A DNA stretch of 64,000 bases, taken from Streptomyces durmitorensis (GTDB lineage Bacteria > Actinomycetota > Actinomycetes > Streptomycetales > Streptomycetaceae). The first letter of the stretch is position 1. The number at the start of each line of letters is the position of its first letter. Made by a program: the position numbers and the translations under genes. Of the stretch, positions 1 to 12,854 are shown piece by piece. The DNA lies in assembly GCF_023498005.1 (NCBI RefSeq), contig NZ_CP097289.1, forward strand, positions 6,944,001 to 7,008,000, read 5' to 3'. The notes under the pieces were generated by a model. It was not told the DNA's origin. It did no database searches and was given only the letters and a program-made list of their open reading frames with translations.

Positions 1-524
1 GGGACACCTCTTTCCGTGAACCAGGTGCTCAGGGGCCAGTTGCCTGCGGCTTGGGCGAGGCTTCTGATGGCGGTGAGGGGGAGCTTCTCCACTGGTTTGC
101 CCAGGAGGCAGCCTGCTGCTCTGCCTAGCCAGGCGGCGTGCAGGCGGTGACGTAGGGCTTCTTTTTCCCCGCGGTGGCTCATCAGCGCGCTCCGCGCGCG
201 GGCGCCCCTTCCCGAAACCGCCTGCCGCGGGGCCTTGTTCTCCGGTGCGGGCCGGTGGGTGGCGTTGTGCCCACCCGTTCCGCCCTGCGGAACGCCTGCC
301 CACAACGCGGGCGGCTGCGACAGTTCGGTCAGTAGCTCCTCCGCCAAAGCCCGTAGCTGGGGAGCGGGGGGTGTTGGGGACGCGCCTGCTCTGGCTGGGG
401 CCAGGTGGCCGCCTGCCGTCAGCCAGCGGGACTTGATGGCCTCGACGTCCTTGCCCTCCTCCTCCGCCTGGCGGAGTTCGTGGCCCACCAAGTCCTCCGG
501 CTGGACCCAGGTGAGGCGGATCAT
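1..524 (-). CDS. ADP-ribosylglycohydrolase-family protein, 5' part only
   Basis: The frame starts at ATG 524 and stays open to the left window edge, giving about 174 residues. The start overlaps the stop of the upstream gene as ATGA, so it is the last visible gene of a four-gene operon. Residues 1-120 are a poorly conserved linker. After it comes AAWLGRAAGCLLGKPVEKL, which matches the first helix of the ARH/DraG fold in the subfamily where the usual GDxxG is replaced by GRxAGC. The linker holds stretches that look like dispersed repeats (266-282 is identical to 2869-2885; 204-214 resembles the repeat at 17231-17244). The C-terminal catalytic half is outside the window, so activity cannot be judged. 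Confidence 0.75.
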   Translation of the reverse strand, partial: MIRLTWVQPEDLVGHELRQAEEEGKDVEAIKSRWLTAGGHLAPARAGASPTPPAPQLRALAEELLTELSQPPALWAGVPQGGTGGHNATHRPAPENKAPRQAVSGRGARARSALMSHRGEKEALRHRLHAAWLGRAAGCLLGKPVEKLPLTAIRSLAQAAGNWPLSTWFTERGV

Positions 525-1708
525 GGGGTGGCCGTCAGGGTCGCGTAGGCCGACTCGTGGGCGCGGCGGCGCCGTACGTCGCGGGTGAAGATCTCCTGGG
601 TGACCTCCGTGAGCGTCCTCGCGGGGGCGTGCAGGTCCAGGCGGCTCGCCTCCGCGACCGTCTTCGCCCACTCGGGCGGTGCGCCCGAGCCCAGGGCGCC
701 CGCGATCGCGCCGCTCATCGTGGCGATGGAGTCGCAGTCGCGGCCGTAGTTGACCGAGCCGAGGACCGTGTGGCGGTAGTCGCCGTCGCCCACCAGGAGC
801 ATGCCGAGCGCGATCGGGAGTTCCTCGATGGCGTGCAGGCGGGAGGGGCGGCGGGCGCCGAGGGACGGGGCGCGGTAGTCCGTGCCGACCGTGTCGAAGG
901 GGGTGACCGCGGTGCGGAGGGGAACGAGCGCCGACTCGAAGTCCCGGTGGTGGGCGGCCACTTCGGCCACCGACTCGATCGCGGCCCGCGTTCCGTCCTT
1001 CGCGAGACAGAGCGCGGTGTCGATCACCGAGGTCGGCGTCGCACCCGGCGCGCAGGCCGCCGCCACCGCCGCCGCGAAGACCGCGGCCGCCTCACGTCCG
1101 TACGACGACTGGTGCGCGCCCGCGATGTCGAGGGCCTCGGCGTACGCACCCTCCGGGTTCGCGGCGTTGACCAGGCCGACCGGCGCCATGTACATCGCCG
1201 CACCGCAGTTGACGATGTTGCCGGTGCCCGCCTCGCGCGGGTCGACGTGGCCGTAGTGGATGCGGGCGACGATCCATTTCTCGGCGAGGAAGATCCGGTG
1301 GAGGGGGATCGTCTCCGATTCGAGTTCCGGGATCCAGCGGGGGTTCGTCATGAGGTCGGGGACCAGGTGGTCGGCGACCGCGTAGGCGTCCAAGTGGTCG
1401 CGGACGGCGGCGTACACGCGGATGAGCGCGTGCGTCATCAAGGTGTCGTCGGTGACGTTCCCGTCGCCCTTGTGGTACGGCGCGATGGGGCGGGCGGTGC
1501 GCCATCGGTCGCCGTTCCAGGGGCCGACGATGCCGTGTACGCGACCGCCGTGCCGCTCGACGATCTGCTCGGGGGAGTAGCCCTCGACCGGGCCGCCGAT
1601 TGCGTCGCCGACGGCGGCTCCTACCAGGCAGGCGGTGATGCGCTCGGGGAGGGGCAGGTCGGTGGGAGGCAGTTCAGCGGGGCGCGTCCGGGGCGTTGAT
1701 GGCGTCAT
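521..1708 (-). CDS. ADP-ribosylglycohydrolase (DraG/ARH family)
   Basis: This 395-residue protein should hydrolyse ADP-ribose from modified protein side chains or from small ADP-ribosyl compounds. The binuclear metal site looks intact: GDA at 34-36, TDDT at 86-89 and GRDCDS near residue 325, followed by the helix MSGAIAGAL. The length is normal for the family. There is no signal peptide, so it is cytoplasmic. The start at ATG 1708 lies 35 bp inside the upstream gene and the stop overlaps the next gene by 4 bp, indicating translational coupling. It is one of the two copies in the row with a full catalytic set. The substrate is unknown. Confidence 0.85.
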   Translation of the reverse strand: MTPSTPRTRPAELPPTDLPLPERITACLVGAAVGDAIGGPVEGYSPEQIVERHGGRVHGIVGPWNGDRWRTARPIAPYHKGDGNVTDDTLMTHALIRVYAAVRDHLDAYAVADHLVPDLMTNPRWIPELESETIPLHRIFLAEKWIVARIHYGHVDPREAGTGNIVNCGAAMYMAPVGLVNAANPEGAYAEALDIAGAHQSSYGREAAAVFAAAVAAACAPGATPTSVIDTALCLAKDGTRAAIESVAEVAAHHRDFESALVPLRTAVTPFDTVGTDYRAPSLGARRPSRLHAIEELPIALGMLLVGDGDYRHTVLGSVNYGRDCDSIATMSGAIAGALGSGAPPEWAKTVAEASRLDLHAPARTLTEVTQEIFTRDVRRRRAHESAYATLTATP

Positions 1709-2972
1709 GTCGGAATTGTCCTCCCGGAGTGGTCAGTTCCGTGGCTGCCAGGCGCCCGGCGAGTTCCACCAGGTCCGTGCCCGCGAGGCGGGGCAGGGCG
1801 CAGCCGGAGAGAGTGCGGCAGGCGTCGCGCCAGGCCTCGGGGATGGCGGAGGCCGTGCCGAGCGCACCGGTCAGCGCGCCGGCCAGGGCGGGGGCGGAGT
1901 CGGCCACGCGGGAGAGGCAGGCGGCGGCGGGCACCGCGTCGCGGATGCGGCCGCGGGCCGCGGTGGTCAGGGCGAGGGCGACCGGGACGGTCTCGGCGGC
2001 GGCGATGCCGTAGCTGTAGACGTGGTCGACGATCTGGTGTTCCAGGAGGGGGACGAGGCCGAACGCGCCGTCCTCCTCCGCCTGGGTGCGGGCGAGTTTG
2101 ACGGCGTGCCAGGCGTTGCGGCCGATCTCGGTGTGTTCGGGGAGCTGGGCAAGCGCGGCGTCCACCGTCGCGTCGACGTCCCAGCCGCCCAGTGCCGCCG
2201 CGATCGCCGCGGCCATGGCGCGGGCGCCGTGCACGCCGTCGCCGTCCTGGGTGTAGCGGGCGTCGAACTCGGCCAGTGCGGCGGCCTGTTCGGGGTCGCC
2301 CGGGTGGACCAGGGCGAGGACGCAGGCGCGTACGCAGGCGGCGTCGTCGAAGAAGTGGGGGTTGTCGTGACCGGTGGCGGGTGGGCGCAGTCCTGCGGCG
2401 AGGTTGCCGAGGCCTGCGCGGACGGAGATGCGGGCGCGGAGGGGGAGCACCGCGGACTCGACCTCGGGGGCGCGGGCCGCTGCTGCGGCGATTTCGCCGG
2501 CGAGGGTGTTCCAGGCGCGGTCCAGGGCCGCGTGGACCCTGCGGTCCCGGGGCAGCTGGGGGGCCGGCGTCCCGTCCGCTGCGCGGAGCAGTGCCTCGGC
2601 GGTGAAGGCCGCCCATTCGGCGTCGTCCGAGGGGCCGAGGCGGAGGGGTTCCGGGGGCTGGTTCAGGGCGATGGGGACGGGGAGGGTGGTGGTGGCGTTC
2701 TGCTCGGCGAAGGTGTCCAGCTCGCGGGTCAGCCTGCGGGTCCACTCGGGCATGCGGGCTGCGCGGTGCCTGGCCGCGGGCCAACCGGCGGCGTCGCCTG
2801 CGGCGAGGCCAAGGAGCAGGCCCGCGATTTTCTGAGCGCGTGGTTCATCGGCGCCCGGCATCAAGGGCTGTGCCCACCCGTTCCGTCGGCCCACAGCGGG
2901 GACGGCTGCGGGGTGAACGGGTGGGTGGGAGGGAGAGATCCGCCGCGAAGCGGCGGGCTTGTCCGCGCTCAC
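1674..2972 (-). CDS. ADP-ribosylglycohydrolase paralogue with a degenerate metal site
   Basis: The gene starts at GTG 2972, overlapping the previous stop as GTGA, and encodes 432 residues. The family fold is clear from GLLLGLAAGDAAG near residue 55 and from a C-terminal helix ALAGALTGALG. However, the TDDT motif has become SDDA, and the usual GRDADT has become SRVADS, so the first C-terminal metal-binding Asp is replaced by Val. It may be a catalytically weak or regulatory paralogue. The first 45 residues are Pro/His-rich and are encoded by DNA resembling the dispersed repeats at 22.1 kb (CCCACCCACCCGTTCACCCC type). The N-terminus is therefore probably not part of the enzyme. Confidence 0.75.
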   Translation of the reverse strand: MSADKPAASRRISPSHPPVHPAAVPAVGRRNGWAQPLMPGADEPRAQKIAGLLLGLAAGDAAGWPAARHRAARMPEWTRRLTRELDTFAEQNATTTLPVPIALNQPPEPLRLGPSDDAEWAAFTAEALLRAADGTPAPQLPRDRRVHAALDRAWNTLAGEIAAAAARAPEVESAVLPLRARISVRAGLGNLAAGLRPPATGHDNPHFFDDAACVRACVLALVHPGDPEQAAALAEFDARYTQDGDGVHGARAMAAAIAAALGGWDVDATVDAALAQLPEHTEIGRNAWHAVKLARTQAEEDGAFGLVPLLEHQIVDHVYSYGIAAAETVPVALALTTAARGRIRDAVPAAACLSRVADSAPALAGALTGALGTASAIPEAWRDACRTLSGCALPRLAGTDLVELAGRLAATELTTPGGQFRHDAINAPDAPR

Positions 2973-3958
2973 GAGACCCCCAGGTCAGAAACGAGCAACT
3001 CCGCCACATCCAGCACGTGGTGGCCCCGCATGGAAGGCAGGCAGCTGCCCCGCGCCGGGCCGATCGCCGCCGCCCACGGCAGGGGGATCGCCGAGACCCC
3101 GCAGGATGCGCCGGACAACGCCCCAGCCACAGCGGCAGTCGTATCCGCGTCCCGCCCCATGTTGACGGCGGTCAACACCGCGTCGGGGAACCGGCCCGAG
3201 GCCGACGCGTACGCCCCGAAGGCGAGCCCCACCGCCTCGGGGGCGAGGTCGGTCCAGGGATAGCCGCCGATCACCACGGCGGAGCGCACCGCCCGCTCCC
3301 CCCGATGCGCCACCGCTACCGCCCGCCGCAGCGAACGGGACGTCCAGCAGTCCATCGGGATGACGGACAGGGCCGCGGCCACCACGGAGTGCACCGGCGC
3401 CCCGCCCATCGCCGCCGCGACCCCCGCGGCCACCGCCTGCCCGCCGTAGATGCCCTCGCCGTCATGGCTGACCGAGCCGTCGATCGCGACGAGCCGGGCC
3501 GCTTCGGCCGGGCGGCCCGGGGCGAAGACCCCGAACGGGGCGGCCCGCATCGCGAGGCCGTCGCTCCACGCGTGCCGGTGCTGCGCCGAGATGGGCGCCG
3601 CGAGGCCGCGGCGCAGGTTCTCCAGCGTGCCGCGTTCGCTGAAGCCCGCGCCGCGGAAGGGGCCTTCGTCGAGGTCCGCGATCCACTCGTGCCAGGCCGC
3701 CTCGACATGCGCGACGGTGAGCGCGGAGCCGTGCCGGGCGAGGAGGAGCCCCGAGAAGATCGCGTACTCGGTGTCGTCCGTGCCCGCCGGATGTTCGGCG
3801 ACGTACCCGGTGATGCGTCCCCAACGGCGGCGGATCTCCGACGGCTTCATGTTCTCGGCGGGCGCGCCCAGCGCGTCGCCGACCGCGAGGCCGAGGAGGG
3901 CGCCGCGCGCCCGCTCGCTCAGGCCGATCGCTCCTGTCACACCGGTCAAGCTCGTCAT
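2969..3958 (-). CDS. ADP-ribosylglycohydrolase (DraG/ARH family), first gene of the operon
   Basis: This encodes 329 residues from ATG 3958, which is preceded by a GAGAGG Shine-Dalgarno sequence. An in-frame upstream extension to 4156 is open but has no family similarity and is not used here. The catalytic motifs are complete: GLAVGDALGAPAE near residue 20, GTDDTEYA near 50, a central HDGEGIYGGQ and NMGRDADT near the C-terminus. It leads a four-gene operon of paralogues running left and is transcribed away from the VIT/gltBD genes. The function is inferred to be removal of ADP-ribose; the target is not evident from sequence. Confidence 0.85.
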   Translation of the reverse strand: MTSLTGVTGAIGLSERARGALLGLAVGDALGAPAENMKPSEIRRRWGRITGYVAEHPAGTDDTEYAIFSGLLLARHGSALTVAHVEAAWHEWIADLDEGPFRGAGFSERGTLENLRRGLAAPISAQHRHAWSDGLAMRAAPFGVFAPGRPAEAARLVAIDGSVSHDGEGIYGGQAVAAGVAAAMGGAPVHSVVAAALSVIPMDCWTSRSLRRAVAVAHRGERAVRSAVVIGGYPWTDLAPEAVGLAFGAYASASGRFPDAVLTAVNMGRDADTTAAVAGALSGASCGVSAIPLPWAAAIGPARGSCLPSMRGHHVLDVAELLVSDLGVS

Positions 3959-4170
3959 GCTGTGCCTCTCTGGTGCCGAGACGTTGCGGGTATCTCTGCC
4001 ACGCGGCGCCCCTGAGGCGAGCATCCGTGCCGCCGACGTCACCCCTCCGACGCATGCGCTCACCGGTTCGACAGACGCTTGTTCATGCAGGTAAGTACGG
4101 CCTTCCTTGCTGGCGAGGGCGATTTTTCGCGCGTACTTTCGAGATCGTCCAAGCACTGAGGGGGCCCACC

Positions 4171-4902
4171 ATGGCGATCATCGAGACCGAAGCGACGCTG
4201 CACGAGGCGCATCGCGACAACCACACCCACCGCGACGTCAACGGCGGCTGGCTGCGCCCCGCCGTCTTCGGCGCGATGGACGGCCTGGTGTCCAACCTGG
4301 CCCTGATGACCGGTGTCGCGGGCGGAGCCGTCTCGCAGCAGACCATCGTCGTCACGGGCCTGGTCGGCCTCGCCGCGGGCGCCTTCTCCATGGCGGCGGG
4401 CGAGTACACCTCCGTCGCCTCGCAGCGTGAGCTCGTCCAGGCCGAACTCGACGTGGAGCGGCGGGAGTTGCGCAAGCACCCGGCGGACGAGGAGAAGGAG
4501 CTCGCCGCGCTGTACGAGTCGCGTGGCGTCGAGCCCGGACTCGCCCGCGAGGTCGCCAAGCAGCTGTCCAAGGATCCCGAGCAGGCCCTGGAGATCCACG
4601 CGCGCGAGGAGCTGGGCATCGATCCCGGCGATCTGCCCTCGCCGACCGTCGCCGCGGTCTCCTCCTTCGGCGCCTTCGCGCTCGGCGCCCTGCTTCCCGT
4701 ACTGCCGTATCTGCTCGGTGCCGACACGTTCCTGCCGGCGCTGCTTCTCGCGCTGATCGGGCTCTTCGCCTGCGGTGCGGTGGTGGCGAAGGTGACCGCG
4801 CGTTCCTGGTGGTTCAGCGGACTCCGGCAGCTCGCGCTCGGTGGCGCCGCGGCCGGTGTGACGTACGCCCTGGGCAGCTTGTTCGGTACCGCCGTAGGAT
4901 GA
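4171..4902 (+). CDS. VIT1/CCC1-family metal (Fe/Mn) transporter
   Basis: This is a 243-residue membrane protein. ATG 4171 follows GAGGGGGCCCACC. The N-terminal part holds GAMDGLVSNLALMTGVAGG and GLAAGAFSMAAGEYTSVASQ, the two signature helices of the vacuolar iron transporter family. A charged cytoplasmic helical segment (about residues 88-155, rich in Glu/Arg) follows, and then three hydrophobic helices. In the family the acidic segment binds Fe2+ or Mn2+ and the membrane part moves the metal out of the cytoplasm. It is divergent from the ARH operon; no metal-responsive box was recognised upstream. Confidence 0.88.
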   Translation: MAIIETEATLHEAHRDNHTHRDVNGGWLRPAVFGAMDGLVSNLALMTGVAGGAVSQQTIVVTGLVGLAAGAFSMAAGEYTSVASQRELVQAELDVERRELRKHPADEEKELAALYESRGVEPGLAREVAKQLSKDPEQALEIHAREELGIDPGDLPSPTVAAVSSFGAFALGALLPVLPYLLGADTFLPALLLALIGLFACGAVVAKVTARSWWFSGLRQLALGGAAAGVTYALGSLFGTAVG

Positions 4903-5211
4903 ACTCTTGCAGTCCTATGCGGGGCCATGCATAAGTAGTCGTTACTCGGCGGTTTCGAGTCCTTAACCACCGGGCATGAGCCGTAAGCGCTGCGGGCAAT
5001 GAGGCCTGTGCCGCTCTCGGGCCCTCGGTCATGGATCTGTCCGCGTTGGTCCCCTCTTTGTCGCTCTCCACACCTATGAGCGATGTCCACATGGTGGAAT
5101 GAGCTATCCGCTTTTCGAGAAGCGTTCCATCATGTAACCTGCACGAAATTTCGCCTGGGCCAACGTCGTCCCTCGCTTTTTGCCTATGCCACGACGACGA
5201 CGGGAGAGCCA
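4903..5211. other. Intergenic leader region upstream of gltB
   Basis: This is 309 bases without a credible gene. It contains the GlnR-like box at 5134-5149 and a weaker box-like array at 4941-4967 (GTTAC, GTTTC and TTAAC at 11-bp spacing). No convincing terminator for the VIT gene was found. The base composition is more AT-rich than the flanking coding DNA, as expected for a promoter region. Confidence 0.5.
5134..5149 (+). promoter_or_regulatory. Putative GlnR box upstream of gltB
   Basis: The sequence GTAAC-N6-GAAAT matches the published Streptomyces GlnR half-site pair gTnAc-N6-GaAAc at nine of ten positions. It lies 62 bp upstream of the gltB start. Nitrogen control of glutamate synthase would fit biologically. 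The second half-site pair seen in strong GlnR targets is not evident next to it. Confidence 0.45.
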
Positions 5212-9790
<4,579 letters not shown>

Positions 9791-9798
<8 letters not shown>

Positions 9799-11251
9799 TC
9801 CCAAGGGCTTTTTGAACCATGGCCGCGAGGTCGCGAAGACCCGCCCGGTCGGCGAGCGCGTCCAGGACTGGAACGAGGTCTACGTTCCGGGCTCCCTCCT
9901 CCCGATCATCTCCAAGCAGGCGTCGCGCTGCATGGACTGCGGCATCCCGTTCTGCCACCAGGGCTGTCCGCTGGGCAACCTGATCCCCGAGTGGAACGAC
10001 TTCGCGTACCGCGAGGACTGGTCGGCCGCCTCCGAGCGGCTGCACGCCACGAACAACTTCCCGGAGTTCACCGGGCGCCTGTGCCCGGCGCCCTGTGAGT
10101 CGGCGTGCGTGCTCGGCATCAACCAGCCCGCCGTCACCATCAAGAACGTCGAAGTCTCGATCATCGACAAGGCCTGGGACGCCAACGACGTGCTGCCCCA
10201 GGCGCCCGACCGGCTCTCCGGCAAGACCGTCGCCGTCATCGGCTCCGGCCCGGCCGGTCTGGCCGCCGCCCAGCAGCTGACCCGGGCCGGTCACACGGTC
10301 GTCGTGTACGAGCGCGCCGACCGCATCGGCGGCCTCCTGCGCTACGGCATCCCCGAGTTCAAGATGGAGAAGCGCCACATCAACCGCCGCATCGAGCAGA
10401 TGCGCGCGGAGGGCACCAAGTTCCGTACGGGCGTGGAGATCGGCCGCGACATCGACGCGGTGAAGCTGCGCAAGCGGCACGACGCGGTGGTCATCGCCGC
10501 GGGCGCCACGATGGCACGCGATCTCCCGGTCCCCGGCCGTGAGCTCAAGGGTGTCTACCAGGCGATGGAGTACCTGCCCCTGGCCAACAAGGTCCAGGAG
10601 GGCGACTACGTCACCACGCCCGTCTCCGCCGAGGGCAAGCACGTCGTGGTCATCGGCGGCGGCGACACCGGCGCGGACTGCGTGGGCACGGCGCACCGCC
10701 AGGGCGCGGCGTCCGTGACGCAGCTGGAGATCATGCCGCGGCCGGGCGAGGAGCGGAACCCGAACCAGCCGTGGCCGACCTTCCCGATGCTGTACAAGGT
10801 CACGTCCGCGCACGAGGAGGGCGGCGAGCGGGTCTACTCCGTCTCGACCACCCACTTCGAGGGCGACGAGGACGGCAACGTCCAGTTCCTGCACCTCATC
10901 GAGGTCGAGTTCATCGACGGCAAGCTGACGCAGAAGCCGGGCACGGAGCGCAAGATCCCCGCCCAGCTGGTCACCCTTGCGATGGGCTTCACGGGTACGG
11001 ACCGCGAGAACGGCCTGGTGGACCAGTTCTCCCTGGACCTCGACGAGCGGGGCAACGTCGCCCGCGACGCCGAGTTCCAGACGAACGTCCCCGGTGTCTT
11101 CGTGGCCGGTGACGCGGGCCGCGGGCAGTCGCTCATCGTCTGGGCGATCGCCGAGGGCCGTTCCGCCGCGCGGGGCGTGGACCGATTCCTGACCGGTGCG
11201 AGCGACCTGCCGTCGCCGATTCGACCCACGGACCGTTCTCTGATGGTCTAG
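9791..11251 (+). CDS. gltD: Glutamate synthase (NADPH) small subunit
   Basis: This 486-residue flavoprotein passes electrons from NADPH to GltB. N-terminal cysteines C47, C50, C55 and C59, then C98, C102 and C106, form the two 4Fe-4S sites typical of the family. A dinucleotide-binding loop GSGPAG lies at 151-156, a second GGGDTG occurs near residue 292, and the C-terminal FAD motif is [11 protein letters not shown]. The start lies inside the end of gltB (ATGGCTGA overlap), so the two subunits are translationally coupled. A strong hairpin follows. Confidence 0.97.
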
Positions 11252-11303
11252 TCCCTGCGGCACAACCCCATATTCGTCCCGTACAACGGCGTACGGAACT
11301 GAT

Positions 11304-11346
11304 GCGACGCCCGCCTTGTCCCCGACCGGACCAGGGCGGGCGTCGT
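11304..11346 (+). terminator. Terminator of gltBD
   Basis: GACGCCCGCC (11306-11315) pairs perfectly with GGCGGGCGTC (11335-11344), and flanking pairs extend the stem to about 12 bp around a 19-base loop. There is no clear U tract, as is common in Streptomyces. Confidence 0.6.
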
Positions 11347-11377
11347 GGCGTTTCCAGGCCGCGGTGGCGTACCCGTG

Positions 11378-11415
11378 CGTTGCAGTGCGCGCAACGTGCA
11401 TTGCTTGCAACGCAA
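11378..11415. promoter_or_regulatory. Tandem TTGC-N7-GCAA operators upstream of the sugar ABC importer
   Basis: Two copies of TTGC-N7-GCAA lie at 11380-11394 and 11401-11415, exactly 21 bp apart, or two helical turns. The first copy is extended to CGTTGC/GCAACG. They sit about 120-150 bp before the start of the solute-binding protein. The shape suits a LacI/GntR-type sugar repressor, but no regulator gene is adjacent. Confidence 0.5.
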
Positions 11416-11533
11416 ATCACGTTTCGGCCCCGCTTAGCCGAATGGGTCTAGACCGCACCGAGCCCCTGTGTCCACAATCGCTCCCACAAACGGATCGGCG
11501 CAGGAACCAGCACGAACCCATGAGGGGGCCGGT

Positions 11534-12835
11534 ATGAAGCGACGGGTCATCGCGGCAAGTATCGCCATGACGCTCGGACTGACCGCGACGGCATGCGGCA
11601 GCGATGACGGGAGCGACAGCGGCGACAAGGCCACCGACGGCAAGGGCAAGACCCTCACCGTATGGATCATGGAGGGGACCAACCCCGACGCCAGGCCCTT
11701 CTTCAAGGAGGCCGAGAAGGCGTTCCAGAAGAAGACCGGCGCCAAGATCCACGTCGAGTACCAGCAGTGGGCCACCGCGCAGAAGAAGTTCACCACCGCC
11801 ATCGAGGGCGGCGCGGACCAGGTCCCGGACGTGGCCGAGGTCGGTACGACCTGGGTGCCGCAGTTCGCCGAGACCGACGCGCTCGTCGACGTGACCGACG
11901 AGGTCAAGAAGTCGGGTCTCAACGACGACCTCGTCGAGGGCCTCGCGGACGCGGGCACGCTCGACGGCAAGCAGTACGGCATGCCGTGGTACGCGGGCGT
12001 ACGCAGCATCGTCTACCGCAAGGACATCTTCGAGAAGCACGACCTGAAGGCACCGACCACCTGGAAGGAGCTCCAGTCCGCGGCCAAGACGCTGAAGGAC
12101 AAGGAGCCCAAGATGATCCCCTTCCCGGTCGCGGGCGGCGCCGAAATGTTCGCCACCCCCTTCATCTGGGGCGCCGGAGGCGAACTCGCCACGGAGCAGG
12201 GCGGCAAGTGGAAGTCGGGGATCAACTCCCCGGAGGCCGTGAAGGGTATCGAGTTCTACACCGGCCTCGCCACCAAGGACAAGGTCTCCCCGGCCAAGGT
12301 CAACACCTGGACGGAGAAGGAGGTCGGCGACGCCTGGGGCAAGGGCGAGGTCGCCATGTCCGTCAACGGCAACTGGACCCCGAAGGCCATCGTCGAGGCC
12401 AACCCGGACCTCAAGGGCAAGCTCGGCGCCGTGCCGATCCCCGGCCAGAGTGGCGGCATGAGCAAGTCGTTCCTCGGCGGCTCCTACCTGTCCACGTTCA
12501 ACACGGACAAGAAGGACCTCGCCTGGGAGTTCGTGAAGATGCTGACCACCGGTGACTTCGCGGCCAAGTGGGCCGAGGAGACCAACTACTTCCCGGGTCA
12601 GAACTCCGAGCTGAAGAAGATCGAGGCGAAGAAGGACCCGCTGGTCGAGCCGTTCGCCAAGCAGATGCTGGAGGCCGGCGCGACCGTCCCCAAGACCAAG
12701 GCGTACGGCGAGATCCAGGCGTCGAAGGTCATCCCCGGCATGGTGCAGTCCATCCTGACCGGCAAGTCCTCCGTCCAGGAAGCGGCGGACAAGGCCGCCA
12801 AGGACATGGACGCCATCTTCGCCAAGGACAAGTAG
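11534..12835 (+). CDS. Sugar ABC transporter solute-binding lipoprotein
   Basis: This 433-residue lipoprotein belongs to the CUT1 (maltose-type) binding-protein family. ATG 11534 follows GAGGGGGCC and precedes the signal sequence MKRRVIAASIAMTLGL; the lipobox is TATAC-GS. The typical GKTLTVWIMEG, DVAEVGTTW and AMSVNGNW segments are present. It captures a mono- or oligosaccharide for the two permeases that follow in the same operon. There is no ATPase gene, so a shared MsiK-type ATPase is expected. The nearby chitosanase suggests an amino-sugar oligosaccharide, but the sequence does not decide the substrate. Confidence 0.9.
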   Translation: MKRRVIAASIAMTLGLTATACGSDDGSDSGDKATDGKGKTLTVWIMEGTNPDARPFFKEAEKAFQKKTGAKIHVEYQQWATAQKKFTTAIEGGADQVPDVAEVGTTWVPQFAETDALVDVTDEVKKSGLNDDLVEGLADAGTLDGKQYGMPWYAGVRSIVYRKDIFEKHDLKAPTTWKELQSAAKTLKDKEPKMIPFPVAGGAEMFATPFIWGAGGELATEQGGKWKSGINSPEAVKGIEFYTGLATKDKVSPAKVNTWTEKEVGDAWGKGEVAMSVNGNWTPKAIVEANPDLKGKLGAVPIPGQSGGMSKSFLGGSYLSTFNTDKKDLAWEFVKMLTTGDFAAKWAEETNYFPGQNSELKKIEAKKDPLVEPFAKQMLEAGATVPKTKAYGEIQASKVIPGMVQSILTGKSSVQEAADKAAKDMDAIFAKDK

Positions 12836-12854
12836 GCAGGGGCGAGTCGGCACT

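Noticed and set aside
5083..5211. N-terminal extension of gltB to an upstream ATG
   Set aside because: It would run through the GlnR-like box and lengthen the propeptide; the ATG at 5212 has a good ribosome-binding site and gives the usual short propeptide before the catalytic Cys.
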